Part shown: in pieces, positions 26,476-40,103 of the stretch
How positions within the stretch are numbered: the stretch's first letter is position 1
Layout of the letters: the number at the start of each line of letters is the position of its first letter
Source: Phalacrocorax aristotelis
Lineage: Eukaryota > Chordata > Aves > Suliformes > Phalacrocoracidae
Reading direction: 5' to 3'
DNA length: 64,000 nt
Assembly (NCBI RefSeq): GCF_949628215.1
Contig: NC_134276.1
Location: 37,774,067 to 37,838,066 of the forward strand
Position numbers and translations under genes: made by a program
The notes under the pieces: generated by a model
Seen by the model: only the letters and a program-made list of their open reading frames with translations
What the model was told of the DNA's origin: nothing
Databases searched by the model: none

Positions 26476-27441
26476 ATAGATATGTAGGATAATTTAAGCT
26501 GTAAGAGACCTTTGGTGGTCATCTAATCCAAACCCTGCTCATAGCAGGGACAAATACAGTTAGAACAGGTTACTTGTTCACTGATCAGCTGAGTTTTAAA
26601 CATCTCCTAGGACGGGAAGCCACAACCTGTATGGGCAACCTCTTCCAGCGATCAACCACCCTCTCTGTGGTCTTTTTTTTTTTTAAATCCAGGTGTAATT
26701 TGCCTTGACGCACCTTGTGTCTGCTGCCTTTTGGCTTTTTGTGAGGTGTATCTGTCAAAAGTCCCTATGACCACCCACCGGGTAGTTATGCATGGCAACT
26801 AGATCCACCTCAGCCCTTTCTTCTTAAGGCTAAACAAACCCAACTCGTTCAGAGTCCTGCGTCACGTGCTCCAGCCCCTGGCCACCATGGCAACTCTCCC
26901 TTACACTCAGTCTATTTTGTCAACATCTATGTGGTACTGGGCATCCCAGCACTGAATGCATCAAGCCACTTGTGGTCTCGTAAGTACCAAGCAGAGGGGA
27001 ATGACCACTTCCCTCAAAGTGCTGGCTATGTTCTTCCTAATGCAGCCCACCCTGCCATCAGCCCCAGGGCACACTGCTGACTCACATTCAACTTATTATC
27101 CTCCAAGACGTTTTGTCATTTACTGCCAAGCTCCCAGCTTTACTATTCTCTAAGGCGTAGAGCTGCCTCGCAGGCTGTACTGGTGTACGGAGTTATTCCA
27201 TCCCAGGTGTGGGACATTGCATTTCCTCTTGCAAGCTTCATGAGTTTTTTATCCATCCATCCAGGCTTTCAAAAGATCTCTGAATTTCAGCCTTGCCTTC
27301 CAATATATTACCAGCTGTTTCCCATCACAGTTTCTGAGAGTGCACTCTGCCCACTGCCTATATCCTTAAGAAAGACAATACATAATTTCAACCCCAATAT
27401 TGGACCCTCAGGTATGCCACTCATAGCTTGTCATTGCTGAA
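26476..27441 (-). mobile_element. Old, decayed CR1 LINE, minus strand
   Basis: The left end resembles the CR1 3' UTR (a degraded tail octamer, then the AGAGACCTTTGGTGGTCATCTAATCCAA block). Rightward it follows the usual antisense CR1 order, with blocks for the end of ORF2 and the RT region, including the antisense of the GPILFNI-type segment near 27,400. No frame stays open through it, and the tail octamer is poorly preserved. Both suggest an older insertion than the 15.5-kb and 36.7-kb copies. A T-rich run near 26,672 interrupts it. The right edge is approximate. Confidence 0.85.
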
Positions 27442-27749
27442 CTTTGAACACTGACCTACCACCTCTTAAAACAGATGAAGAAAATTCAAATTAGAATTTT
27501 CAGATTTGAAATTTTGAATGACAATTCAAACAGGATAAGTTTATGATTCTTGTTTTCATTAAAATATTATTCTAGACAGGTTGAATGGGGACACTGCAGG
27601 CTCATAGTAAGGACTAGGAAGAACTGACAAAACAGATATAAGTGGGTAAGAGTATCCCCAGGGAAGAAAAAAGATTATGTTATTAACTTTATAATTGGAG
27701 AAAACTTGAAATTCTTTTACCTCAAAAGATCCAATTTGGGTGTTTGTGT

Positions 27750-27792
27750 TTGGGGTTTTTTTTTTTAGGGGGGTAGGGGGTAGGGGGGAAGG
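27750..27792 (+). repeat. T-run followed by G-run tract with quadruplex potential
   Basis: A GGGG and a run of T are followed at 27,768-27,790 by three runs of five or six G separated by TA. Because a six-G run can be split into two, four G-triplets with short loops are available, which meets the usual pattern for a G-quadruplex. It may simply be a decayed microsatellite. Confidence 0.6.
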
Positions 27793-28659
27793 ACACAGTT
27801 TAAAGGCAACTAAGTCTGTGGATACATTTCTGCAGAGCTTAATAGTCTTACCTCAAATGAACAGAAGAAATTTCCCCACCTCTTTAGTCGGCTTTTTATC
27901 AATAATCACAAACATTTCTTTCTTCTAAGACCAATGTAACCTTCCCACCATTTATGGTGCTTACACTCAGCTTCACTTTGGTCTCTTCAGCTCAGATTGA
28001 CTCCCTTTCTCTTCATCCTCTCTCCATAAATATAAACCCAGATGGTATCTGGTTCAATGAAGCAATGTAGACTCCTCTAGTAGACAGAAATCTACTGTCT
28101 GGAAAAAGATTAATTGTTCTTCATGTTAAACCCTAAAAGACAAGAAAATTAGCTTGATTTGTAGCATAAAAGTTTGAAAGTGAGAAATTAAGAAAATGTT
28201 CCTTACAAAATATAGGAAAAACACATGCCTAAGCTATCACCTTAATCCAGTGTTAAAAATGCACCTCATTTTCCAAGACCTAAGTCCTCCACTATTTGCC
28301 GTGATCCACATAGTTCTCTCTTAGTAAAAAATGCTTATGAATTAGTCAAAGAAGCAACTTCCAAATCCAAGGATTCAAATAACCTTCCTCTAGTTCCTTT
28401 GCATTTAATCCCCAGGATCTGTTCTTGAACGTATCATCTAATTAGGGTCAAAGAGTGCCTTGGACACGTGCTATTTCATTGCATTAAAGGTTTGATTCTG
28501 CAGCACTGAAGGCTATAGAAATACTTCCTTTGAGATCTACAAAGGCTGTACAAGACCATGGTGCTTTATAAGTACAACATAGGTTTAAACTTATGATACA
28601 CCTAAAAATACAGTAGAGTAATATTTTTTTTGTAAGAAACACCACTTACTGGGAGAGCA

Positions 28660-28775
28660 GCTGTGTACTGCACCAGATCAAGTCTGAGTGGTTTTAAGAA
28701 GCCACCCCATGTAGAGCCCATTACAGTAATCCAATTTTGATGGATGAAATCCAAGCATACATGCTCTCATGGTAA
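28660..28775. mobile_element. Possible ancient LINE (L3/CR1-like) fragment
   Basis: A segment around 28,710-28,745 (GTAGAGCCCATTACAGTAATCCAA) resembles a block I associate with old L3/CR1-type elements of amniotes. The flanks do not support a longer match by eye, and the orientation and family are uncertain. Confidence 0.3.
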
Positions 28776-30921
28776 TTTCCTGCCCTGAAAATATTTAAAT
28801 ACAATGAAAGAATTACAGTATTAAACATATTTCCTTTTTGGTATTCAATAGGCATTGAAATAGGAAACTCCTAAGTGCATGGCAGAGCCCTTATACTTTA
28901 AGTGGTAGAGTGTATATGCATAAGCAGCTCACCACCAGCGAGATTTAACAGAGTTATTCTTAATAGCCACTCTGAGTGCTTTGCCTGCATGAAGTACTGG
29001 CCTTTTTCTACCTTATAATCAGCATTTATGGATGGCATGTCACTCTGTGACCACTACCGTACCATTTCTTCACTCTGCATATACCACTTGCACAAAAGGC
29101 GAATGGAGTTTACTCTTTTTGGAATGCTATCTGAAGACGCTGAACAATTGTATGAAACATTCTCCACAACACAAAGCAAGTCTTATTACCAGTTTTGCAC
29201 TCAGAAATGGGCATTTCATGTTAATGACTCCAAGATGCTTTCCAGTAGGTATTTCATCACAGGAAAATAGTATTAGAACAATATACGGAGAAACTAGCAT
29301 GAAGAGATTAAGATGCGCCAAAACTAGAATTGCTTCTTCCTTCCCTCAGGTACAAGCAGTCAGAAATAATCTTGAGGATTCCAAGAAGAGTGAGTGATTT
29401 TCCTGTCATGTTCTCTTTAAAATATAGTAGCACCCCAAGAAAAAGATTTTTTTTTTCAGTGATCTTTCCCCATATATTGCGGTTGCCATGTTAGTGCATG
29501 CTTAAAGACAGGTTTTGCCAGACATTTTTAATCCAGTGAAATTGGTATCACAGATTACACACACACCAACAGATCACAGCATCAATTCAAAATCCCCTGA
29601 ATCTCTAGCAGAGTTTCAGTCTCATTTTGACAAGACACCCAAATATTCACCAGTACTTCAACAGTTACCATTTCTGAGCTTCGGCTTCTCTGTTAAGGAA
29701 ATCTGCCTGAAAGAACGTTATACTATAACATCTGTAACAACCATCAAAGGTTGAAGACTTGAGGTTGGCAAGTTTTGATTATGTATCTATAGTTATATAT
29801 GAATTAAATTTTGCAGGGATAACAGAAACATAATACCATGAAGCAGAGTTATTTTAAATCTCTGAGGAAACCAAAATAAGAAAGAAAAGAAGATAAAAAA
29901 AAGATTCCTGGGATTCATATGTGGGTTTGATACCACTTATCTTGGATATGTCTTGAACAAGTCTGGCGTTGCCCTTGTGGTCTTTTTAATTTGTAATTTT
30001 TAACTAATAAGGATCACATTTCTTTTTTCTTTGTAAAATTTATCCAAAAATTGTAATGTGCAGAACATCAAGCATTTACACAATAAAAATAATTGCAGTT
30101 ATTACTATATAATACTGTAAAGGAAGACTGGAAGTTAAGGCAAGATTTTACAAAACTGCTGTTTATGATGCATGGACAAAGAGTGTTCTCACCAAGTTCT
30201 ACTGAAATAAAAAATCTTATCTTTAGTTCATAGTTTCATCACTTCAGGTGTCTACACTATCACAGGTACTATGGTCCCTGACACAAAGATCCTAAATAAG
30301 ATATAAATTTTTATATGTCCATGTCTGGAAGATTCCAGTTATTTTTTAGTATTACATACATTTTAATAAACTGTCTTTTTACTGAGAAATGTTGATATTC
30401 TTAGAACAATGAATGTATAGTCATAATAATATTAATAACTTTTCTAATTTCTAATTTCTAATGTGTTCCCTTCATATATCTTCATGATTCTAGTTTGTTT
30501 TCTAGAATAAACATTTTAACAATACATTTCATTGAAAGGAGTATTAACCGAAACAATTAACAGTAGGCCAGAAAGGTAACCAGCAGTATTTGAGTGCAAG
30601 TTCATATGAAAACAAAAATTGCATTTCTTTCCTTGAGTGGGTATTTGTAGCTCAAGTTATATGACCAAACAGAGCTACATGGATTATATCACCTATTCTA
30701 CTTGAAAATAAACCAGAGCACAATTTAAAATCTTTATTCAGTGAAGATATTTATAGAAGAAAATCATAGAGTATTTTTTCACAAACTGAATATGTGATAT
30801 TCATCAAATACAGTTTAAAATTAGTAGATAAGATATTCACAAGCTAGTGATGAGTGATGCTTACCAAATAAATTCTTACAGAAACAATAAAATCATCTGT
30901 TTTTAACAAAGTCCTATGTAA

Positions 30922-31031
30922 TTTCCTGCCTCCAAACCAACCTGTCCCCTCAACTCCTTGTCCTAACCAAACCAGTTTTCCTGCCTCCAAACCAACCTCT
31001 GCCCTCAACGCCTTGTCCTAACCAAAACAGT
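30922..31031 (+). repeat. 55-bp tandem duplication (two copies)
   Basis: Two adjacent copies of a C-rich unit begin TTTCCTGCCTCCAAACCAAC at 30,922 and 30,977. They differ at only a few sites, including an ACTCC/ACGCC difference. The unit is markedly C-rich against an AT-rich background. Whether it is polymorphic in copy number cannot be judged here. Confidence 0.9.
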
Positions 31032-34000
31032 TTCTACCCCAGCTGAGAGAGATATATTTCAAGTCCACTGGGGTTTATACTGTACTGACCACTGTTTGTA
31101 AATTATATCAGACACAGAAGTGCTAAGTATCATCTCCAAATAACCATAGCTGTATATTCTCCAAAAACATTTTAAATCAAATATCTCGATTAATGTGACT
31201 AGAACAGGCTTAAACACAAGCCTCTCTCACATCACCGTGAGACTTTGCTGATGTCAATGGATGTTGCTTAAGAGAATGCTGGCACAAGAAATCAAATACT
31301 TAAAAACAACCACAACAATAAAGGCATATGAATATAATTTTAAAATCATATAAAATAGCCACAACAGTCTGGCTATGTTGTGAGCTCAGTGACAGAACAT
31401 TCTAAAAACATCTCTTTACTAGTGATTGCTGTAAATAAACCTCTTACTATGATGTATATGACTATGAAAATCTAGTAAATGACAATATATTTAGTCGGCA
31501 AATATTCAGCAAAAACTTACCCTATGAGATAAGGAAGTGATTATCCCATTCTCTAAAATTCACTACTCCCCTGCAAACAGCAGTACCTAATACTGGTGTA
31601 ATCAAGTGATTAGAAGTCCCCACTGCCATCTGATCACTCTCAGAGAAGGTAGGCTGATCCAATACGGCTTCCTCATCTTAAGTGCTCAAAAGTATAAGTG
31701 CCTTTCCTACAGGCGCAACCCATGCAATTACATAGCAAATGTAAAGATTAGAGGACTGAATTCAATGAGAAGTGACAACAAAATGCTACATGATGAAGTT
31801 GTATTACTAGCTCTTTAAGGAAGAATATTTTGTTCCCTACTGAATGTTTTTAGTGTATGAAGTGAGGTGCAAGTCAGACAGAAACAATACTAACCAATTC
31901 CATGAAAGAAGTATAACCAACATCCATATTCATCATATAATGAAAATTATATTTCATGTTGTGTTACAAGATCCATAAAAAGAACCGCAGCAAAGAGCAG
32001 AGAGAATAAGAGTAACTGCCCTCATTTAGTAGCCCATGCCTAAACTATCAAAGTCACAGGGGAGAGTAATTAAACTTAGTAGAAACCACCCATGATTTAA
32101 AGCTGCCCTCATTTTAGGAATGCAAGGGCAAGGAATTCACTGCACAGTTCAACTTCAATTATCCGAATTATTCAGTGTCCCATGGTAATCAGATAAAAGT
32201 GCTTGTATCCTGTTAGAAGTAACAGTTTTTGGGAAATATACACAGTATATAGAAATATAAGTCACAGAAGGAAGACAGATTAGAGAAGCTCTGATGCTCA
32301 GCACAGCTGAATTGGGTAGAAAACTTCATGAAAAGAGCATTATAATCAATTCAGTTTTGAAAATTAAAATATGAGTTAAATTGGTGGGTTTTGATCAAGC
32401 ATTTATAGGGCATTTACTTCCATGTAACAATAAATACTGCCATTGTGCTTCTGAAATTGTTTCAAATAGCATGTAGAGGTGAACATGCAAGGGAGATGTG
32501 ATGCATAGCACTGCCGAGTAGGGAGAAGGAAGGGAGAAGGACCATTGGGATGACCTGCATGCCTTTTGACAGTTTACTATTTCTGCCCCTCAGGAACATG
32601 ACAGCTATAATCTGATAACTCCATTTTTATTTCAGCACTGGAGAGTGTCTCAAATCTCTTTTGTTCTTTGGTTTAACAGTGATCTGATCGGTACTTATAT
32701 CCAAATCTTTTAAATATTTTTTATGGCATTCATGCACAAGCTTGCTAGACGCTGTCACCCTGCATGGCTGCTAACTTGCCAGTCATCAACAAACCTAGCC
32801 TTTTCAGTACAACTTCTGTCATAAACATTGAAGACCAATGTGGAATAAACAAAAATTAGTGGTAACTATGTTTTACAAACAGAAGAAAAATCTACAGATT
32901 ACACATTTAAAATTCTGGGAAAGTACTGCTTTTGCAGAATGGGGTTACTAATAGTAGACAATTACCCTTACTATTTCAAACTATTTCAAGAGTGTGATAG
33001 TTAAACACTGATTTGCACGACGTTCATCCTTGCATAGCTTGGTCATCATAAAAGAATAAGATTAATGTTATTTTAAAAAAAGGAATCAGCTAAAGATTAC
33101 TTCATACCTTATAAATCAACACATGGTTTGACTGGGAATTTTCAAAAAGGTTTGGCAGAAAGTAATAGGTGGGGAGGATTATTGAAATACTGACATCTTG
33201 TAATGCAAAGTTGCCATCTTCTAAAAGTTTCATCTCTACAAAGATGACAGTCATCATATATAATTTAACTCTAAATAGTATCTTTGAAAGCTCTTTTAAT
33301 ATTAAGATACAGAAAACTGTCCAAGAAATCTGTAATAAAAAAAGAAAATGTAGGTGGAACAACAAAAAATGCATTATGATAGACCTGCAAAAGTGCAACT
33401 GATATTAAATATTTTTCTGTTCAAGTATGAAGCAATTCAGGAAGAAAATGGAAAATAACAACACAGAGTACATTTACCGTACATATTTGAAACAAAGACC
33501 ATAAGTAATGCTGGACAATAGCATAAGAAAATAAAAAGCAAGGTTTAAAAATATAGGAAGATATAGTTTTAAAACTATGAAGAATATAAGATAAATTGTC
33601 TGATTCTGTTGTAATATCAGATTATTTCTAAATAAAAAAGAGTAAAAATGTAGGTATTCAGGACAAGAGTGATGTGTAACCCTCTGAAATAAATGTTGAA
33701 TAGCTGTATGAGAAAAACACGTATGCTAAGATAAACTACTCACAGAAGAAAAGAAAACTTGTTTCATTTATTAACCACAGAGTTTAGACTCATGCATTTA
33801 TAGCAACGGACTAGTATCTACTATTATCATAGCCTGTAAAATTAAATTTAAGCAAATAAAATGCATATATACTCGTATCGGTATATTAATACTAAATACA
33901 AAGTAATAACACTCTAGGAATATGTTAGCAAATTATACTTTAGTAAAACAAACATGAAAAAAATGTTTCAAAAAGACTATATTGCCATATACCTATATTT

Positions 34001-36663
34001 TTAAACAGGTTTTTATTACAGCACATTGGGCATTTGTTGCTGCAATGTACCTTGCAGTCTACAAAGCTTCAGGATAATCAATGATTGCATCTTGCTTCTG
34101 TGCAAAGATTTGACGTACTTTTTTTCCACTACCTTAACACCTTTCAGCACCAGTTATCTGCATTTTTGCAAGACAACAGTAAACAAATTTTAAAATGACA
34201 CTATTCCATCTGAAAGCATTGAAAAAATGAGAACACATCTACCAAGGGACAGAGCAGAATCTAGATCATCTGGAGCAAAAGACAAGTGCAATGCTTTGTC
34301 TTCTGATACCTAGTTTAAAGGATAACTTAGGTTCCTCTATCACATCCGTGTTCTTGGCAAAAAAATTTCAGTGTATGCAAAGTGGCAAAGGGACATCACA
34401 TAAGTCTGTTTAACATATATTATTAGTTCCTTCATTAATGAAATCATTATTATTTTTACTATGCCTGCCCTAAAGGCTTGATTCATTTAAAAAAATACAA
34501 AAATAAGCTAAAACTCTATTAAAGAAACTGTTTCCCTAGCTCTAATTTTGCAACACCTTTCTCCTTTTTATTTGATCCTTATGTACATTTTTGACTGTTG
34601 ACTCTTCCATCCAGGCCACTAAAGGTGTTTTAAAGAATTTGCCTTGCCGCAATGCTCATGACAGAGCTAATTTGTTGCAACAGAGATTTCAGCATTCTGT
34701 GCAGTGACCATCAGAACAAAGCAAAACATAAGCAGTCCTAGAGATATTGTCTTAAAATCTGGCACCACATTCAAAGATTGATCTGTATAATACATCCTGT
34801 CCTTAAGCACAACTCTGAATGTCATTCCTATTAATTCAAAGGTCCCTTCAAAGATCAGCCTAGCTGGACCTCTATGTTTTGCTGGTTTTATAATGAAACT
34901 CTTTACACCCAAAACAGGTATTGCAACACAGCTTTATGCTGTCTGCTATAATCCACTATTACCTCAAAGAGATATATAGAGAGATATATCAATGTGTCAA
35001 TTGCCTTTAATTAAATGAATATCATCTCTTTAGAATCAGATCTTTGCCAAAATAAAAAAAGAAGCGTTGCGAGTTGGCTAGCCAACCCTTCATCAATTGG
35101 CTGATTGCTGACAGCTCTGTGGTACATGAATCAAAAGCCAGAATGTCACTTGCTAACATACCAGGAAAATTATTTCTGGCACCAAACTGCACCTGCATGT
35201 GATAAGAAAATGCTTCTATACATCTCCACAACCTGTGCAATGAGACCAAGAGAACAAGTCTGTTTGTCAGGTCTTGTATGCCTGTCATTGTATTAATATG
35301 GCAGTGAAAAATATTCGATTTCTCTAATAAATCTTAATGAACAAAAAGAAGAGCAAATTGTTACATTTTGAAAGTCAGTAGGTAGCATTTACAAAAGACC
35401 CTAAGTAGCTTAAAAGCTGAAAGGAAAAAAATAAAGATTTATACATATATCTCCCTAGTGGATGGAGGTCCCTGAATGCTGGGAGTGGTTAAGACTGAAG
35501 ACATGTTTTAGCATTTCTCTATTGAGTAGTTAGTTCAAGTTTTTCCTCCTTTTCTCGGAGTGCAAAGGTCCCATTACTTCTTTCTGCAACCCCATTCCTA
35601 GGCATTGTATATGACTATAGACCTATGAATTCTACCATGGGACTAGGTAGCTAGAAGTTAAGCACCCTGGTGTCTTTGGGACTGATGTAAATGATTTGCG
35701 TACCTAAGTGAGAAATTATGGGTAGAATTCAAAGCAAGCAATATCACCATTGTATCCTTAGGCACTTCACTGAGATACCTAAGAAAGATTACCGTAGATT
35801 CCTTCTGCAAAGAGAAAAAGTGCTCCAAGAAGATAATTTATCTCATTAAAATGATGCTTCTTTTTCTTCATGAAATACTAAGTCTACAGCAATGGGTTCT
35901 TGACATCTGTGCCTCAGTTAGGCAGGGTGAATTTTCTGTAGGAGTCCTAGGACAAACTATCAGCTAAAATATTTTATCCATATACCTCCCACTATGATAT
36001 TACAGTAATCTACCTTCTAAGGACTGCATTTCTAAGTGGGTTTGGAACAGCTCATATCTGTGCATCAAGGTGCCTGTCTCTGGCTTCAGCCTAACTAGGA
36101 AGAAATATAACATTCTGCCTGAGGATGCCCATGAGGTAGATGAAAGGTGACCTCAGAGCATGTAACACATTCACTCCCAACATGAGGTAGCTTTCCTGTT
36201 TTGTTTTCTTTTTTTTTTCCTTAATTACTTAATTACTTATTTGAATAAACAACTTTTAGGTCTGTTTTCTACTGATGAAGTCCGTTTTTATAACAGCATC
36301 TGAACATTACAAACACACTTTGAGGAGACAGGGTCACTAATTTCTGTGTCATGACTATGGGTTCATCATTGCACATCTGAAACTGTGTCACTGTGCAGAA
36401 TCTGAGAGCACTGGGGTCAGAATCAGAGAACAAGTCTTTCTTTCCAGGAGTGCTTATTCAGTTTATATTAAGGTGCTTCCTGAAAAACAAATGAAGAACA
36501 AAACAATCCACAAGAAGCTAGAAATCATGAGGAAAACAGAAGCCTGAACTCCTCTTTTGCTAAGCAGTAGTATGCAGGGTAATAGTCCTTTCGTCGTCTT
36601 CTGATGCATCTTGCACTCCCCTCCTCAGGAACCAGCACCAGTAAGGCAGATACCTAGCATATT

Positions 36664-37153
36664 CATAGAATCATAGAATCATTTAGGTTGGAAAAGACCT
36701 CTAAGATCGTCAGGTCCAACCGTCAAACCAGCACCATGCCTCGTAAAACATCCCCCTAAGTGCCATGTCTACAAGCTTTTTGAACACCTCCAGGGATGGC
36801 GACTCCACCACCTCTCTGGGAAGTCTGTTCCTGACTACTCTTTCAGTGAAGAAATTCTTCCTAATATCCAATCTAAACCTCCCCTGATGCAATTTGAGGC
36901 TTCTCATTCTATCACTAGTTACCTGGGAGAAGAGACGAACACCCACCTCATTACAACCTCTTTTCGGGTAGTTGTAGAGAGCGATAAGGTCTCCCCTCAG
37001 CCTCCGCTTCTCCAGGCTAAACAACCCCAGTTCCCTCAGCTGCTCCTAAGACCTGCTCTCCAGACACTTCACCAGCTTCGCTGCTCTTTTCTGGACATGC
37101 TCCAGCACCTCAATGTCCTTCTTGTACTGAGGGGCCCAAAACTGAACACAGTT
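36664..37153 (-). mobile_element. CR1 LINE 3' end, minus strand, 5'-truncated
   Basis: Two tail octamers (CATAGAAT on the plus strand at 36,664-36,679) mark the 3' end. The CR1 3' UTR block TTTAGGTTGGAAAAGACCTC follows, then the C-terminal end of ORF2. The copy stops near AACTGAACACAG at about 37,153. The well-preserved tail and a long open frame suggest a younger copy than the one at 26.5 kb. Confidence 0.93.
36710..37024 (-). pseudogene. CR1 ORF2 C-terminal fragment
   Basis: A 104-codon open stretch covers the extreme C-terminus of the CR1 ORF2 protein, with the conserved order [37 protein letters not shown]. No catalytic residue lies in this part, and the rest of the protein is missing through 5' truncation. 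It is not a functional gene. Confidence 0.88.
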
Positions 37154-40083
37154 TTATATATTCTATAACCTGGTAAGTGTATTACTCTTCTAGTACATAT
37201 AGAAAGGTAGTATCAGGACAGCACTAAATTCAGATCACCTTTTCCAAAGGGATTACTTTGAACACTGGGCCTCTAACTTCTTAAAAAATAGCAAGTGCCT
37301 TCTTGCTAGTTTTCAAGGTCCTTCATGGTCCTGGCCTTTTGACTGAACACTGCTGGGTATTTCTAATTTTGCTCTCCAGCAAACCCTTTCCTTCCAAGAT
37401 CAAACTCAGGGAAATTTCTGGGGAACAGTTTACTACATCCTATAGCAATACAGAAATCACATTGATTTGGACTCCCTCCAACCTATCTAATCGTCTAACA
37501 AATTCCCCAAATTCCCAACAGGTCTTGCCACAAACATTTCTGCAAATGTTTATACCATGCTACAAAGTATGCAACACATACTGTCAGACCTATGCTGCAA
37601 AATCATATTCCAGTGGGCTGCAGGCCATTATATCTTAGTCCACACACAAATTCCCAGGCAGACCAGTGACAAGTGATAGGTAGTCTGGATTTGGCCCATC
37701 TGTTCAAGAGAAAGACAGTCTTAAACAGTGTAGAATAGACACAATTTCCCAGGGCACATGCCTAAAGAAACCAGTGAGTTCTGCTTTGAAGTTTTTTTTG
37801 CTTTGAGTTTTTGTCTTTGAAGAAGAGGGGCAGCTAGCTCCTCTGAAAAGATGCAAGACACTTGATCCCAGATGGACATAGGCTCCTTGCAACTCTATGT
37901 TGTACATCTAAGCTTTGTTAAGGAGGACACAGTGAAGGCATAGTTTGGTGTTTCCCAATGGGGAAATTGCTCCTGACTCACCATATTCATTGAAGGGATC
38001 TGAATTACCTGTGAACTCTGGAAATTGCTCTAATTGTAAGAGGTAGACTTTTTATTTGATACAGGCTTAAGGCTCATTTTGAATTTTACCCAAAAGTGTT
38101 AGTAATTTTTGAAAATGATGTTCAAGTCTAGTGTCTAGTATTTTCAAATGGTTTTATGGTTTTTCTGTAGGATGGAACAGATTATTACAGCATTAAGATT
38201 ATTGTAGAGATATGGAGCACTATGATTCCTATCGTAAGTGCTTTTAAAAAGGTGCTGTTCATCTGCAGTGGTTTTGTTTGAAATGTTAAACTTAAGTAGT
38301 ATAATGTCAATGTTCATATTCATGACTGTTGCTTAACCATTCTTTGTTGTGCAAGTGCAGCTGGAGCTATATACCAAAAAAATCTCCAGCAAGGAATGTA
38401 ATTTTAAAAATTTCTTTTGCATTCAAAGACCTTTTTAAAAAAGGCAAAATTATTTTTTTAATGTTCTCCATTCCAAATATCAAATTTTAGCCCACGGGTA
38501 ATTTCTGTATCCAAGTTATGAACAACTGGGACACGGAAAAAAAGGAGACTTTCTATCACCAAATTCTGAACAAATATTTTTATAAAGACAGACAAGAACA
38601 TTTTTCTAAACATTTCACCATTTTGAGGGTAACATGTATAATGGCTGAGTGCAACACTTATTTAGATTGTGAAAGCATTCTCTATGTGGGTTCAGACAAA
38701 AAATGAATGTTAATTCTTGCATTAATTCTTAGTTCAAATTTAAATGATCTTAATTAAGTTTCTATTGGAAATGACTTAAGGTAATTTTAATCAGGGCATT
38801 TTATTCCTTTGTGATGGGAGGAAACTCGTTGGACCAGAGGATGATTTGGCATTAGATATCCATGTGTGAGAGTCATTCAAAACTGAACCTACAATCAGTA
38901 CAGACTGATGGGCATTTCTTGGGTGCAATCCACTTGCTGTCAGATCATACGAAAGAGATCTTTGAAAGTGCCTCCATCTTTCCAATAATAATAAACAGAG
39001 CCTAACATAACTGTGTATCTAAGCCTAGTTAAAAAAATTAAAAAAGGACTGCATTTTAGATATTTCAGAATAATTTTATTTTAATCTTTCCTTGAATATC
39101 CAAAATTATTTCAATGACTATTATACTACATACAAGCTAATTTCATTTCTATATTATTTTTTTAAAGACGTACCATATGAAACAATGAGTTACAAATATA
39201 CATTTGTTTTTGAATGGAAGTAAGCTGATGCCTCTTCTTTTAGAGAAATTCACAGCAAATTCAATACTTGCATGAGGACTAGGGTCAATACTACTTGAGA
39301 CCAAATTATTTTTATCTGCACGAGAAGTATTGTCGAGCTAGAATAAACCAAATATCTTTATTCTCTGTACTTCAGATCTATTTGATAGGAAATGTGTTCA
39401 GGAAAGTGTTAGGGATTTCAGTCTGCTAAATCATTGACACATCTCATAATCTGTTTCACATGGTCTGATCATGAATTTATTTCATAAAATAGAATGAAAT
39501 TTCACTTCGAAAAATTTAAAGTTCTCAACTCTGAACTGCCAGATTTTCAGAAAATTTCTTATAACTCCTATGCCAATTGATTGAAAAAGCCAGTTACACC
39601 AGTACAGATGGAAAAAGTAGAGATACTGCATTTAATACAATAAAATGTAAGAACAATGTTGCCTAACAGTTATATTGCCATGATTCTTCATCACTCCTAG
39701 CTTTCACTATGTGTGATGATAATTACTTCAGTCTTTGCATCTCACTTCCTGTAGGCTCTGAGCCATCAATTACACTAGTTCACAGGAGATTAGAATTTGG
39801 ACTGCCCTACATCCTTTTGGTCTCAGGCTATGTAAAATGTCCTTTATGGACTGGAAACAGCTAAAAGGCAAAAAACCACTCTAGTACTTCCTTTTGTATT
39901 TGAAAGGAGTAGAGTAATCCCAAGAGACAAGCAGGTAATTTATAGTTAAACATTTTCCTTTGATCTGTATATCGCTTTTTCTATTTTGAGCTAATTTGAT
40001 TAAGTACGCACAAAGGGGGAGCCAAAGGAGAAAGGTTTTTCTTCAGGCAGCCAGCCAGGAAACACAGTAGCAGAGACCTAATT

Positions 40084-40103
40084 TATTATTATTATTATTA
40101 TTG
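40084..40103 (+). repeat. (ATT)n microsatellite
   Basis: About six or seven uninterrupted ATT units are followed by GATCGATC. It is short and likely to be of variable length between individuals. Confidence 0.8.

Larger units (their letters stand above)
27442..36663. other. Unique AT-rich intergenic DNA, no gene recognised
   Basis: No supported gene is visible. Frames of up to 121 codons (29,032-29,397) look random in composition and lack motifs. The stretch contains a G-run tract (27,766-27,792), a possible ancient LINE scrap (28,660-28,775) and a 55-bp tandem duplication (30,922-31,031). At about 35,460-36,170 there are repeated words of the GTACCTAAG/TTAGGCAC type that may be a very old, unidentifiable interspersed repeat. 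Confidence 0.6.

Noticed and set aside
29032..29397. 121-codon plus-strand open frame
   Set aside because: Random-looking composition, overlaps another frame, no motif and no gene context.
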